DNA from: Chloroflexota bacterium
GTDB lineage: Bacteria > Chloroflexota > UBA11872
Length of the DNA stretch: 64,000 nt
Assembly (NCBI GenBank): GCA_028873795.1
Contig: JAPPNP010000005.1
Span: forward strand, 1 to 64,000
Direction of reading: 5' to 3'
The position numbers and the translations under genes are program-made. This document shows, in pieces, positions 16,222 through 25,745 of this stretch. Positions within the stretch are counted from its first letter, which is position 1. Each line of letters opens with the position of its first letter. Under the pieces are notes generated by a model. It saw nothing but the letters and a program-made list of their open reading frames with translations. It made no database searches and was not told the DNA's origin.

Positions 16222-17637
16222 CTAGCCTCCGCCGCCGCCCCCCGCGCGCACGCCCGCCTCTGTCATCGGCGTGGGATCCAGCGCCTCGGCCAGTTCGTCG
16301 GCTGGGATATCGGTCAGCCGCGCCGCGACCTCCGGCACGCCTTCGCCGGTGGCGACGGCCTCCTTGGCGATCTCCGCGGCGGCGGCGTAGCCGATCCGTG
16401 GCGCCAGGGCCGTTGCCAGCATGGTGTTCCGCTCCAGCCAGAACCGCAGCATGCGGTCGTCCACTTCCAGGTCGCGAACCGCTCGCGTGTCGAACGCCCG
16501 CGTCGCGTTCGTCAAGACCTCGATGGACTGGCACAGGTTGTAGGCGATGCACGGCATCATCACGTTGAGCTCGAGCTGCCCGGCTTCGGCGGCCCATTGA
16601 ATGGCCGCGTCGTTGCCGAACACGTGGAAGCAGACCATGTTCAGGCACTCGGCCATCACCGGATTCACCTTGCCGGGCATGATCGACGACCCCGGCTGCA
16701 GCGCCGGGAGTCGCAGCTCGGAGATGCCCGTTCGGGGACCCGACGCCAGCAGGCGAAAGTCGTTGGCGATGCGGCTCAGGTCGATGGCGAGCGCACGCAG
16801 CGCCCCCGACAGCATGGCGAACCGGGCCATGCTCTGCATCGAGTAGAAGAGGTTCTCGGCGCGTCGCACCTCGAGACCCGTGATCTCGCCGATGACGTCG
16901 ATCACTTGCACCTGGTACTCCGGCTCCGCGTTCAAGCCGCTGCCGACGGCGGTGCCGCCGAGGCTGAGTTCCTGCACCTGGACCTCGGCGTCGCGAATGA
17001 ACGCCGCATTGCGACGGATGGCCTCCGCGTACGCCCCGAACTCCTGGCCCAAGCGCACCGGCGTTGCGTCCTGCAGGTGCGTGCGGCCTGACTTCACGAT
17101 GCCGTCCCAGTCTCGGGCCTTCTCCTCGAACGCCTCCGCCAGGCCGTCCAGCGACACATACAGGTCTTGCAGCAGCTTCAGCGCCGCGAGGGCGATGGCC
17201 GTGGGAATGATGTCGTTGGTCGACTGGGCCATGTTCACGTGATCGTTGGGGTGCACCGGCGCGTAGGCGCCGCGCTCGCCGCCCAGCAGCTCATTGGCGC
17301 GGTTGGCCAGCAGCTCGTTCGCGTTCATGTTGTGCGAAGTCCCGGCCCCGGCCTGGAAGACATCGACGACGAACTGGTCCTGGTGCCGCCCGTCGACCAG
17401 CACCTCATCCGCGGCCTGCACGATCGCGTCCGCCAACCCCGCCTCGAGCCGGCCCGTGCGCCGGTGCGCGATGGCCGCGGCCTTCTTCACCACCACCGTC
17501 GCCCACACGAAGGCCGGGTGCGGTCCGATGCCGCTGATGTCGAAGTTCTCCACCGCGCGCTGCGTTTGCACGCCGTAGAGCGCGCTGGCCGGAACTTCCA
17601 GATCGCCCAGGGGGTCCGTTTCGGTCCGTGTCGTCAT
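16222..17637 (-). CDS. aspA: Aspartate ammonia-lyase / class II fumarase family
   Basis: A 471-aa member of the aspartase/fumarase superfamily. The signature GSSIMPGKVNP is at about 316-326. The N-terminus reads YGVQTQRAVENFDISG and the residue in the QSTNDIIPTAI segment is Thr, both closer to aspartases than to fumarases (typically QSSND). Still, family assignment between the two (L-aspartate to fumarate plus ammonia, or fumarate hydration) needs a tree. Start ATG 17637 overlaps the MidA-like gene stop by four bases. The protein ends in a run of six glycines, an odd tail that may be an artefact of local repeats. Confidence 0.85.
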   Translation of the reverse strand: MTTRTETDPLGDLEVPASALYGVQTQRAVENFDISGIGPHPAFVWATVVVKKAAAIAHRRTGRLEAGLADAIVQAADEVLVDGRHQDQFVVDVFQAGAGTSHNMNANELLANRANELLGGERGAYAPVHPNDHVNMAQSTNDIIPTAIALAALKLLQDLYVSLDGLAEAFEEKARDWDGIVKSGRTHLQDATPVRLGQEFGAYAEAIRRNAAFIRDAEVQVQELSLGGTAVGSGLNAEPEYQVQVIDVIGEITGLEVRRAENLFYSMQSMARFAMLSGALRALAIDLSRIANDFRLLASGPRTGISELRLPALQPGSSIMPGKVNPVMAECLNMVCFHVFGNDAAIQWAAEAGQLELNVMMPCIAYNLCQSIEVLTNATRAFDTRAVRDLEVDDRMLRFWLERNTMLATALAPRIGYAAAAEIAKEAVATGEGVPEVAARLTDIPADELAEALDPTPMTEAGVRAGGGGGG

Positions 17638-18698
17638 CCGTCGTCCTTCCCGGTGTCGGGCTGTGGCGTGGCTGCGGCAGTCCCCAGTCCACGCAAACGG
17701 TCGATCACTGCGTCGCGAGCCTGTACCAGCACGCGAAACCTTCCAAGATCGGTGGGGGAAACGAGCTGAAAGACGGCGTCCCTTTCGCGCGCATAGTCCG
17801 ACGCTGAAAGGTTCGGACGGCGCTGCACCGCCGGCAAGTGCTCGCCGATTCCCAGTGCCGTGAGAAAGTCTCCCTGCGTGCCCAGGTGAGCCGTCGTGGC
17901 CCCGGCGCACGTTCCCGCGTCGATGAGTTCGGAGAAGTTTACGTGCGCGGTGAGATCCGAGGCGCCCGGATCGGCCAGCACGTCCTCCGAGGCGTGGTGC
18001 CGGCGATACGCCAGCAGCGTTCCTTGGGGGAACCGCGAGCCATGGACTTCGGACGCGAGACCCCCGTAGTCGATGCTCGTCATGACCCATCGACGCGCGA
18101 TGCGTTGAATTCCGGCGTAGATGTCGGCCACTCCCCCGCGCATCTCGATCACTCCGCCGTCGGGAACGCACTGGCCGTAGCGCCGCGCATAGGTCGTGGC
18201 CGTGGCTTCCGCCGGCGCCGGTTCGAATGCCAGGGCGTCGTCGCGCCGCGTCACACGGAGCTCGACCCAATCGTCCCCGTTGCGCTGTAGCAGCCGCACC
18301 GGCAGGGCGTCGAACAACTCGTTGCTCAGAACCGCTGCCGACGGTCCGGCGTCGATCGCGTCCAACGATTCGACAAACGTGGCCGCGGGCTCCCGTTCGC
18401 GAGCCTTGGCTCGGGCGGCGGCGGAACGCTCGACGCCGGTATAGCTGAGGTGCTGGTGCCATTCGAGTTCCCGCGCGGCGGACGCGATCTGGCGGGCGAG
18501 CTTGCCGTCGCCGCAGCCAAGCTCTACCACCCGGAACGGCCGGGGTTGCCCCAGCGCCGTCCACGCGTCGTCGAGGTGCTGCGCCAGCAGCGTGCCGAAG
18601 AGCTCCGAGTGCACCGTGACGCTGGTGAAGTAGTCGGCGGCCCGCGACGGCGCTTGGCTATAGAACCCGTGACGCTCGTCGTAGAGCGCCGACGCCAT
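17634..18698 (-). CDS. MidA/NDUFAF7-like SAM-dependent methyltransferase
   Basis: A 354-aa protein of the MidA family (PF02636), relatives of which methylate an arginine in mitochondrial complex I assembly. The SAM-binding motif VVELGCGDGK is at residues 57-66, and SNELFDALPV follows the usual pattern. The annotated ATG (18698) removes part of the N-terminus: upstream the same frame encodes LFESLRRRIAAEGPISFAEF, which fits the family, but I find no ATG, GTG or TTG in that frame. It lies between the zinc-ribbon gene and the aspartase gene. Confidence 0.78.
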   Translation of the reverse strand: MASALYDERHGFYSQAPSRAADYFTSVTVHSELFGTLLAQHLDDAWTALGQPRPFRVVELGCGDGKLARQIASAARELEWHQHLSYTGVERSAAARAKAREREPAATFVESLDAIDAGPSAAVLSNELFDALPVRLLQRNGDDWVELRVTRRDDALAFEPAPAEATATTYARRYGQCVPDGGVIEMRGGVADIYAGIQRIARRWVMTSIDYGGLASEVHGSRFPQGTLLAYRRHHASEDVLADPGASDLTAHVNFSELIDAGTCAGATTAHLGTQGDFLTALGIGEHLPAVQRRPNLSASDYARERDAVFQLVSPTDLGRFRVLVQARDAVIDRLRGLGTAAATPQPDTGKDDG

Positions 18699-18772
18699 GA
18701 ACTCCGCGAATGAAATCGGGCCCTCCGCGGCGATGCGCCGGCGAAGCGATTCGAAAAGAGGGCCGCGGGACG

Positions 18773-19114
18773 CTACTGCAGGTTCGAGACGACGATGACG
18801 AAGGCGATGATGAGGATGGCCGCGGCGGCCCAGACCGTCAGCGGCAATCCCAGCAGCGAGGTAGACGGCGTGCTCGGCGCGGACTTGCGTGGGCGGCGCT
18901 CCGAGGCGGCGCGCTCACGCTCGGTCTGCTCGCGCAGTCGGCGAAGGTTCTCGCTGATCTTTGGTGCGAATCGATCGGACTCGTCGGGGGCGGCCGTCTC
19001 TGAACTCAGATCGGCTTCGGCCGTCTCCGGCCGAGGCAGCTTCTCGCCGCAGTTGATGCACAGCCAGGCGCCCTCAGTGTTCTGATGGCTGCACTCGGGA
19101 CACCGCATGGACAC
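18773..19114 (-). CDS. Zinc-ribbon, tail-anchored small membrane protein
   Basis: A 113-aa protein with an N-terminal zinc ribbon (Cys 5, 8, 19 and 22), a charged linker rich in Glu and Arg, and a single hydrophobic segment at about 90-110 close to the C-terminus. This architecture suggests a membrane-tethered metal-ribbon protein facing the cytoplasm. Start is ATG at 19114 or 19108. I do not recognise a named family; proteins of this form are common in Chloroflexota and Actinobacteria but of unknown role. Confidence 0.7.
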   Translation of the reverse strand: MSMRCPECSHQNTEGAWLCINCGEKLPRPETAEADLSSETAAPDESDRFAPKISENLRRLREQTERERAASERRPRKSAPSTPSTSLLGLPLTVWAAAAILIIAFVIVVSNLQ

Positions 19115-19307
19115 CGACCCGCTACCGCTTGTCGCTGGCCGCCAATCCTAGCACCCGCCCTGTCCCGCGATCGGTGTGAAACGCGCCGATTGACCGAGGC
19201 AATTCGACCTTCACCCGTGGGCCACGGACATCTCGCATGCCGCAGCCGGCACGCCCCGACAGTCGCCCGTCCGCGCGGACAAACGGCAGGGCGAATCGGC
19301 GCGTTCG

Positions 19308-19313
19308 TATAAT
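19308..19313 (+). promoter_or_regulatory. Possible -10 element (TATAAT)
   Basis: An exact TATAAT lies about 65 bases before the FmdB-like start in the divergent intergenic gap (19115-19379). No good -35 element sits at the expected distance, so this may be coincidental. Confidence 0.3.
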
Positions 19314-19379
19314 CCCGCTTGCGCCGCCACGGCTCGACAGCACCCGGCGGCCCAAACTTTCTTCAAGGAGCGCTGCCGC

Positions 19380-19739
19380 GTGCCGACCTACGAGTACGAA
19401 TGCACCGCGTGCGGCCATAACTTCGAGTTGGTGCAGAAGTTCAGCGACGATCCGTTGACGCAGTGTCCGGAGTGTCCCGGCCGCCTGCGCAAGGTCTTTC
19501 ATGCGGCCGGCATCATCTTCAGGGGCGAGGGGTGGTACGCCACCGACAGCCGCTCGAGCGCCGAAAAGAACAAGTTCAAGGACGACGGCAAGGCCCCGTC
19601 CGAGTCCGGCGACGGCAAGAAGGACGCGGCGGACAAGCCGGCCAAGGACGGCGCGACCAAAGAGGCGCCGGCGAATGAGCCCGCGGCGGCCAAGTCCGAC
19701 GCGAAGGCCGAGCCGGCCAAGGGCGCCGCGTCCGATTGA
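19380..19739 (+). CDS. FmdB-type zinc-ribbon protein with acidic/lysine tail
   Basis: A 119-aa protein. The first 45 residues are the FmdB/putative regulatory zinc ribbon (Cys 8, 11, 29 and 32; MPTYEYECTACGHNFE). From about residue 55 the chain is a low-complexity tail of Lys, Ala, Asp, Glu and Pro, likely disordered. GTG 19380 is used, as AAGGAGCG is 8-9 bases upstream and the motif begins at the start. It precedes dtd by 12 bases. The tail may mediate nucleic-acid or protein contact; function unknown. Confidence 0.82.
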   Translation: MPTYEYECTACGHNFELVQKFSDDPLTQCPECPGRLRKVFHAAGIIFRGEGWYATDSRSSAEKNKFKDDGKAPSESGDGKKDAADKPAKDGATKEAPANEPAAAKSDAKAEPAKGAASD

Positions 19740-19751
19740 GGCGCGGTTTCC

Positions 19752-20219
19752 ATGCGCGTCGTCATCCAACGAGTCTCGCGAGCGCGCGTAGCCGTCGCCG
19801 GCCGCGAGGTGGCGGCCATCGGCCCTGGACTCCTCGTCCTGGTCGGCGCGGCGGAGGGCGATGGTCCCGACGACGTTCGCTATCTCGCGGAGAAGGTCGC
19901 CAATCTGCGAATCATGCCGGACGCGGATCGGCGGATGAATCGGTCCGTGCTGGATACGGCCGGCGCCGTGCTGGTGGTGTCGCAATTCACCCTCATCGCC
20001 GAGACGCGCAAGGGCCGGCGCCCCAGCTTCACCGGTGCGGCCGAGCCGGCCGTCGCCGAGCCGTTGGTGCAGGAGTTTGGCGCGGCCCTGGGCGCCCTGG
20101 GCGTCCCCGTACGCTACGGCGAGTTTGGGGCCGCGATGGATGTCGAGCTGGTCAACGAGGGTCCCGTCACCATCATTCTGGACAGCCATGATCGACACAT
20201 CGCGCGTCGTCGCGCGTAG
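19752..20219 (+). CDS. dtd: D-aminoacyl-tRNA deacylase
   Basis: A 155-aa editing enzyme that releases D-amino acids (and glycine) from tRNA. The SQFTL motif is at residues 77-81 and the cis-Pro GPVT motif at about 137-140, in NEGPVTI. The N-terminus [15 protein letters not shown] is characteristic. Length matches the family (145-155 aa). It sits just downstream of the FmdB-like gene and upstream of hisD. Confidence 0.95.
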   Translation: MRVVIQRVSRARVAVAGREVAAIGPGLLVLVGAAEGDGPDDVRYLAEKVANLRIMPDADRRMNRSVLDTAGAVLVVSQFTLIAETRKGRRPSFTGAAEPAVAEPLVQEFGAALGALGVPVRYGEFGAAMDVELVNEGPVTIILDSHDRHIARRRA

Positions 20220-20249
20220 TCCGGCGACGACCACCGGCGTGGCTCAGCC

Positions 20250-21578
20250 GTGAGCATCCGCATCGTTCACGGCGCCGACGCCGTGCGCCGGGAGCTGATC
20301 GCCCGGCACGGCGAGTTGGCCGTCGTCGACGAAGCGGCGCGGCAACGCGCCTCGGCGGTCTTTGGCGAGTCGCTGAGCCCGCGGGAGTTCGTCGCCAGGG
20401 TCGTCGAACGCGTGCGCGCCGATGGCGACGCCGCGCTGCGAGAGATCGCCGCCAAGGTGGGCGATCAGATTCCCTCTCAGTTCGAAGTCAGCCCGGACGA
20501 GCTTGCCGACGCGCGCGCCAAGGCTCTACCCGATCTCGCCGCCGACCTCGAAGTCGCCGCCGAACGCATCCGCGCCTTCCACCAGCGACAGCGGCCGACG
20601 GACTTCTTCGATGACGCGAGCGGCGTGGGGCAGCGCTGGATCCCGGTGGATCGCGCCGGGATTCACATCCCCGGCGCGTCCGGCCCGCTGGCCTCGTCGG
20701 TGCTCATGACGGCCATCCCCGCGCGCGTGGCCGGCGTGCGCGAAGTCGTGATCTGCACGGCCGCCGCCGAGGATGGCATCGATCCCGTCATCGCCCTTGC
20801 GGCCCACGTGGCCGAGGTCGATCGGGTGTTCCTCGTCTCCGGCGCGCAGGCCATCGCCGCCATGGCCGTGGGCACGGCGTCGGTACCCCGGTGCGACGCG
20901 GTCGTCGCCCCTGGTAACGCCTGGGTGGTCCTGGCGACGCGCGAGGTATTCGGCCTCACCGGGATCAGCGTGCTGCCGGGGCCAACCGAGACCCTGGTGA
21001 TCGCCGACGCGACCGCCGATCCGGCCGATGTCGCGGCCGACCTCATCGCCCAGGCCGAGCACGGCGGTCCGGCCAGCCCGATTGCCCTCACCGACAGCGC
21101 CGCGCTTGCCACCGACATTGCCCGCGAAATCGAGCGCCAGCTGGAGTCGCTACCTAGAAATGAAGTCGCGGCCGACAGCTTTGCCGTCCGTGGCGGCGTG
21201 GGCGTCGTGGCGGATCTGGACGAGGCCGTGACGCTGGCCAACGAATACGCGCCCGAGCATCTGTGCCTGCTGGTGGACGAGCCAGAGCGGCTTCTCAACG
21301 GCGTGCGCCATGCCGGCGGCGTGTTCGTCGGCGCCGGCTCGCCCGAAGTCCACGGCGACTATGTGGCCGGTCCCAGTCACGTCATGCCCACCGGCGGCAC
21401 GGCGCGGTTCGCGTCGCCGTGCGGGGTCTACGCGTTTCTCAAGTCCATGAGCGTGGTGCGGCTTGGGGCGGCTGACTCCCAGCGTTTGGCGCCGGTGGCC
21501 GCCCGCATGGCGCGGGCGGAGCGGCTGGAGGGTCACGCACGGGCCGCCGAGCGCCGCCGGAACCCTTCCGGCCCGTGA
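20250..21578 (+). CDS. hisD: Histidinol dehydrogenase
   Basis: A 442-aa enzyme doing the last two steps of histidine synthesis (histidinol to histidine, via the aldehyde) with NAD+ and zinc. Visible family motifs include SGAQAIAAMAVGTASVP, PGNAWVVLAT, QAEHGGPASP and HGDYVAGPSHVMPTGG. GTG 20250 starts it; hisB follows 42 bases downstream. The other his genes are not in the window, so the pathway is split. Confidence 0.95.
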   Translation: MSIRIVHGADAVRRELIARHGELAVVDEAARQRASAVFGESLSPREFVARVVERVRADGDAALREIAAKVGDQIPSQFEVSPDELADARAKALPDLAADLEVAAERIRAFHQRQRPTDFFDDASGVGQRWIPVDRAGIHIPGASGPLASSVLMTAIPARVAGVREVVICTAAAEDGIDPVIALAAHVAEVDRVFLVSGAQAIAAMAVGTASVPRCDAVVAPGNAWVVLATREVFGLTGISVLPGPTETLVIADATADPADVAADLIAQAEHGGPASPIALTDSAALATDIAREIERQLESLPRNEVAADSFAVRGGVGVVADLDEAVTLANEYAPEHLCLLVDEPERLLNGVRHAGGVFVGAGSPEVHGDYVAGPSHVMPTGGTARFASPCGVYAFLKSMSVVRLGAADSQRLAPVAARMARAERLEGHARAAERRRNPSGP

Positions 21579-21620
21579 CTACAATGGTGCGGCAGCACGC
21601 GCACTAGGGAGTCGCCCGCA

Positions 21621-22220
21621 TTGGCTGACCGCACCGCCTCCGTCCAGCGAGCAACGGACGAGACCGACGTCACGGTATCCGTGGACATCGACGGCGAAGG
21701 CCGATTCGAGGGATCCACGGGCATCGGTTTCTTGGACCACATGCTGGCCCAGATCGCCAAGCACGGCATGTTCGATCTCCACGTCCAGGCAAGCGGCGAC
21801 CTCAACGTCGACGGGCATCACACGGCCGAGGACGTCGGCATCACCCTGGGCAAGGCGCTCCATGACGCCCTCGGCGACCGCGTGGGAATCGCCCGCATGG
21901 CCGACGCCACCGTCCCCATGGACGAGGCGCTGGCCAACGTCGCCGTGGACCTGGCCGGGCGCGACCACCTGTCGTTCGACGCGGAATTCCAGCAGGACGC
22001 GATCGGCGACCTCGAGTCGTCGCTCATCGAGCACTTCATCGGGTCGTTGGCTCGCCACCTTGGGGCGGCCGTCCACGTGCGGCTGCTCGCCGGGCGCGAC
22101 GACCACCACAAGGCCGAAGCCATCTTCAAGGCCCTGGCGCGCGCCCTCGACGCGGCCACCGCGCTCGATCCGCGCCGCGAGGGCCAGGTGCCCAGCACCA
22201 AGGGCACCCTCGAAGCCTAG
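21621..22220 (+). CDS. hisB: Imidazoleglycerol-phosphate dehydratase
   Basis: A 199-aa Mn-dependent dehydratase for the sixth step of histidine synthesis. Metal motifs are GFLDHMLAQIAKH and GHHTAEDVGI near the N-terminus; the family size is about 190-200 aa. The start is TTG (21621), supported by a GGGAG ribosome site about 10 bases upstream. It is unifunctional (no histidinol phosphatase domain). It is followed, after 9 bases, by tlyA. Confidence 0.95.
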   Translation: MADRTASVQRATDETDVTVSVDIDGEGRFEGSTGIGFLDHMLAQIAKHGMFDLHVQASGDLNVDGHHTAEDVGITLGKALHDALGDRVGIARMADATVPMDEALANVAVDLAGRDHLSFDAEFQQDAIGDLESSLIEHFIGSLARHLGAAVHVRLLAGRDDHHKAEAIFKALARALDAATALDPRREGQVPSTKGTLEA

Positions 22221-22229
22221 CCGCGGCCG

Positions 22230-22970
22230 GTGAAGCGCCGGCTGGACGTCGAGTTGGTCCGTCGCGGACTGGCGCCCACGCGAGCCCAGGCCCGCCAATA
22301 TGTGCGTGACGGCTTCGTGCGGCTCGACGGCGCCCCGGCCCGGCGACCTGGACGCACCGTGGCGACCGACGCCGCCATCGAGGTGGACTCGGAAGCGTCC
22401 CTCTACGTGGGACGCGGCGGGCGCAAGCTGGCCTTCGCCCTCGATGCATTTGGCCTGGATCCACGCGGCCTGCGGGTGCTCGACGTCGGTGCCGGGACAG
22501 GCGGCTTCACCGACCTGCTCCTCCAGCGCGGCGCCGCGCACGTGATCGCCGTGGACGTCGGGCACGGCCAACTCGCGCCGGCCCTGCGCCACGACCCGCG
22601 CGTCGACGTGCACGAAGGCGCCGACATCAGGGAAGTCGACGCTATCGAGCCACCCGTAGACGCCGTGGTCGTAGACGTTTCCTTCATCCGCCTGCGCGAC
22701 GTGCTCGGCTCCCTGGTCCGCGCGGCGCCGGCGGCCCAATGGATGGTCCTGCTCCTCAAGCCGCAGTTCGAGCTGCCCGGCAGGTCTGTGCCCGCGGATG
22801 GCGTGGTGAAAAGCCAAGAGCAACGTGATGCGGTCCTGCACGAATTCCAAGCGTGGCTGGCCAGCGCCGGCTACGCCGTAGTCGACACCTGCCCCAGCCC
22901 GGTGCCCGGCGTCGGCGGCAACCGGGAAACCTTTGTGCACCTGACGCCACCCTGGCCGCCGCCCCACTAA
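22230..22970 (+). CDS. tlyA: TlyA-family rRNA 2'-O-methyltransferase
   Basis: A 246-aa protein with an N-terminal S4 RNA-binding domain (about 1-60, starting KRRLDVELVRRGLAPTRA) and an FtsJ-like methyltransferase domain, motif VLDVGAGTGGFTD at about 84-96. TlyA proteins 2'-O-methylate 16S and 23S rRNA cytidines; older annotation as hemolysin is misleading. GTG 22230 start. Gene order tlyA-nadK-recN is widespread in bacteria, which supports the calls. Confidence 0.93.
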   Translation: MKRRLDVELVRRGLAPTRAQARQYVRDGFVRLDGAPARRPGRTVATDAAIEVDSEASLYVGRGGRKLAFALDAFGLDPRGLRVLDVGAGTGGFTDLLLQRGAAHVIAVDVGHGQLAPALRHDPRVDVHEGADIREVDAIEPPVDAVVVDVSFIRLRDVLGSLVRAAPAAQWMVLLLKPQFELPGRSVPADGVVKSQEQRDAVLHEFQAWLASAGYAVVDTCPSPVPGVGGNRETFVHLTPPWPPPH

Positions 22971-23000
22971 AATGCGGCAAAGCCCACCACGGGCCGTGCC

Positions 23001-23864
23001 ATGCGCGTTGGATTGCTCTACCAGCCTCATATCGCCGCGTCGATTCGACATGCGGACCGCGTACGCCAGCGGCTTGGTGACCTCGGCGTCGACGCCTGGA
23101 CGTCGTCGTCGTTCGATATCGTCGACAAGCCGGACCCGATCGAAGGCTCCGATCTCCTTCTGACGTTTGGCGGCGACGGCACCGTGCTGCGAGCCGCGCG
23201 CACGGCGGCTCCCTATGGCGTGCCCTGTGCCGGCGTGAACTATGGACGCATCGGGTTTCTCACGGAATTCAGCGGCGCCGACCTCGACGCGCGCCTCCCG
23301 GACCTGGTGGCGGGCCGGTTTTGGATCGAGCCTCGACTGCTCATCGACTGGACCCACACCGGCAACGGCGGCGCCGAGGCTCGCGGCATTGCCGCCGGCG
23401 ACGTGGTCGTGGGGCGCGGACGCATCGCCCGGGTCATCGAGGTCGAGGTGCGCATCGACGACGCCGAGCTCACCACCTACACCGCCGACGGCGTGATCGT
23501 GGCCGCGCCCACCGGCACCACCGGCTACACCCAGGCCGCCGGCGGACCGATCTTGCATCCCGAGGTCCGCGAGCTTGTCGTCACTCCCATCGCGCCGTTC
23601 CTCACGCCGGCCAACTCGATCGTCGTGGGACGAGACGTCACCATCGACATCGGCGTGCGCACCACCCACGAAGCCACGCTGTCGATCGACGGCCAGACCC
23701 AGTATCTGCTGGACACCGGTGACCGGGTGGTGTGCCGCGCATCCGACCACGTCGCGCAGTTCGCGCGAGTGCAATCGCGCTCCTACTTCTACGCCACGCT
23801 GGCCGAGAAGCTGCGTTGGCGCGTGCCCCATCAGCTGGCGCGGCCCTCGAACTCGGACACCTAA
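23001..23864 (+). CDS. nadK: NAD kinase
   Basis: A 287-aa ATP-NAD kinase. The GGDGT motif is at residues 57-61, with the substrate-binding NYGRIGFLTE following and the TPTGTTGYTQAAGG region further on. Cytoplasmic. It lies 30 bases after tlyA and five bases before recN; co-transcription is likely. Confidence 0.95.
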   Translation: MRVGLLYQPHIAASIRHADRVRQRLGDLGVDAWTSSSFDIVDKPDPIEGSDLLLTFGGDGTVLRAARTAAPYGVPCAGVNYGRIGFLTEFSGADLDARLPDLVAGRFWIEPRLLIDWTHTGNGGAEARGIAAGDVVVGRGRIARVIEVEVRIDDAELTTYTADGVIVAAPTGTTGYTQAAGGPILHPEVRELVVTPIAPFLTPANSIVVGRDVTIDIGVRTTHEATLSIDGQTQYLLDTGDRVVCRASDHVAQFARVQSRSYFYATLAEKLRWRVPHQLARPSNSDT

Positions 23865-23869
23865 GTCGC

Positions 23870-25645
23870 GTGCTGCTCCGGCTGCGCGTGCAGAATTTGG
23901 CCCTGATCGACGCCGTCGAGCTCGCGCTGGAGCCGGGATTCAACGTCTTCACCGGCGAGACCGGCGCGGGTAAGTCGATCCTCATCGACGCAATCGACCT
24001 GCTGCTCGGCCGGCGCGCCCGGCCCGAAGACGTGCGCACCGGCGCCAGGGCCGCCTACGTGGACGGCGTGTTCGCGCCGCCCCCCAGCACAGCCCTTGCC
24101 GCCGCGCTGGAGGCCTATGGCATCGAGCCCGACGAATCGCTGCTTATCTCCCGCGAGGTCATCGTCGACGGGGTGGCGCGCTCCGTGGCGCGTGTCAACG
24201 GACGCGCCGTGCCGGTGCGAGCCCTCGTGGAGCTTGGACCGCACCTGATCGACATCCACGGGCAGGTTGAGCACCAGTCGCTCTTTCGCGCCGCGCGTCA
24301 GCTCGAGTACCTCGACCGCTACGGTGGTCTTGCCGGCCGGCGCCAGACGGTCGCGCAGCTCGTCGACCGCTGGCGCGCCATCAAGGATGAAGAGGCGACG
24401 CTGCGACGGGATGCCCGCGAGACCGCGCGTCTGATCGACCTGCTGTCCTTTCAGGTAAATGAGATCGATGGCGCGGGCCTGTCGGTGGACGAAGACGAGG
24501 CGCTGCGCGTCGAGCGCCAGGTATTGGCCAACGCGCAGCGCCTGCGCGAGCTGGCCGGTGTCTCCGAGCGCCTCCTGACGGGCGATGACGCCGGGGCGGC
24601 GGTGGATCGCCTGGGCGAGGCGATGGCCGCACTCGCCGAGATTGCCGACCTCGATCCGGCGGTCAAGCCCGCGGCGGATCAGATCGCCGAGGCGCAGGCC
24701 GTGATTTCGGACGCGGCGCAGTCCCTTGCCGCCTATGCCGCGGACATCCAATCCGATCCGGCCCGGCTGGAGGAAATCAACGCGCGGCTTGACGTGCTCG
24801 ACACGCTCAAGCGCAAGTACGGCGACTCGCTGGCCGACGTGCTGGCGTTTGCCGACGACGCCCGTCGCCAGCTGTCCGACCTGGGGGCTTCCGACGACCG
24901 GCGGCGTGAACTTGCTGTCGAGCAAGCTGCCCTCGAATCTGACCTCGCGCGCGCCGCGACGGATCTTCGGACACACCGGTTGGCCGCCGCCAAACGACTC
25001 ACGCGCGTGATTGCCGCCGAGCTGGCGGACCTGAACCTCCCCGACGCCGCCGTGGAGTTCCCGCTGGACACGCGACCCGACGCCGCCGGGCTGGTGATCG
25101 ACGCGGGTGAGGAGCCGGTGGCCTTCGATCGATCGGGCGTGGATGCGGGGGAGATGCAACTGAGCGTGAACCGCGGGCAGCCGGTGCGGCCGCTGGCCGC
25201 GGTTGCCTCCGGCGGGGAAATGTCGCGCATTCTGCTGGGACTGAAGTCGGCCCTCGCCGCCGCCGACGAGACGCCGACGCTCATCTTCGACGAGATCGAC
25301 GTTGGCGTGGGCGGACGCAGCGGCGACGTCGTCGGGCAAAAGCTGGCCCGGCTGGCGCAGGCCCACCAGGTGTTGTGCGTGACCCACCTGCCCTCCGTCG
25401 CCGCCTTCGCGGACACGCACTTCGTGGTGGAGAAGCACGAGGAGTCGGCGGGCACCATCACCAACGTGCGGCGGCTCGACCGTGATGCCGTGGTCGAGGA
25501 AGTCGCGGCCATGGGCGGCAGCCATACCACCGCCGGCCGGCGCGTGGCGCGCGATCTGTTGGCCGACGCCGCGGCTTGGAAGCACGCCGGCCAAGCCGAC
25601 CGATCCGATGGATATACCACGGAGGCGGCGGTGCGCCGATGCTAG
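23870..25645 (+). CDS. recN: DNA repair protein RecN
   Basis: A 591-aa SMC-like ATPase for double-strand-break repair. Walker A GETGAGKS is at residues 29-36, the long central coiled-coil spans the middle, and the C-terminus has the ABC signature SGGEMSRILLGLK with TLIFDEIDVGVGG. GTG 23870 fits the family N-terminus (LRLRVQNLALID); an upstream extension is nadK-antisense-like. A perfect hairpin 25657-25675 follows the stop. Confidence 0.95.
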   Translation: MLLRLRVQNLALIDAVELALEPGFNVFTGETGAGKSILIDAIDLLLGRRARPEDVRTGARAAYVDGVFAPPPSTALAAALEAYGIEPDESLLISREVIVDGVARSVARVNGRAVPVRALVELGPHLIDIHGQVEHQSLFRAARQLEYLDRYGGLAGRRQTVAQLVDRWRAIKDEEATLRRDARETARLIDLLSFQVNEIDGAGLSVDEDEALRVERQVLANAQRLRELAGVSERLLTGDDAGAAVDRLGEAMAALAEIADLDPAVKPAADQIAEAQAVISDAAQSLAAYAADIQSDPARLEEINARLDVLDTLKRKYGDSLADVLAFADDARRQLSDLGASDDRRRELAVEQAALESDLARAATDLRTHRLAAAKRLTRVIAAELADLNLPDAAVEFPLDTRPDAAGLVIDAGEEPVAFDRSGVDAGEMQLSVNRGQPVRPLAAVASGGEMSRILLGLKSALAAADETPTLIFDEIDVGVGGRSGDVVGQKLARLAQAHQVLCVTHLPSVAAFADTHFVVEKHEESAGTITNVRRLDRDAVVEEVAAMGGSHTTAGRRVARDLLADAAAWKHAGQADRSDGYTTEAAVRRC

Positions 25646-25656
25646 GCTCCCTGCTA

Positions 25657-25675
25657 CCTGCCCCGCCGGGGCAGG
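25657..25675 (+). terminator. Candidate hairpin after recN
   Basis: CCTGCCCC-GCC-GGGGCAGG forms an eight-base-pair stem just past the recN stop. There is no downstream T-run, so intrinsic termination is uncertain; it may be an RNA-stabilising hairpin. Confidence 0.35.
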
Positions 25676-25745
25676 CCGTGTGTCCCGCGTGCGCGGCAGC
25701 GGATGTCCGCAGCGCGCCGCACGCCCGGCATCGACCGGAGCTCGA

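Noticed and set aside
21579-23831. 750-aa minus-strand open frame
   Set aside because: It covers hisB, tlyA and nadK antisense and has repetitive low-complexity composition.
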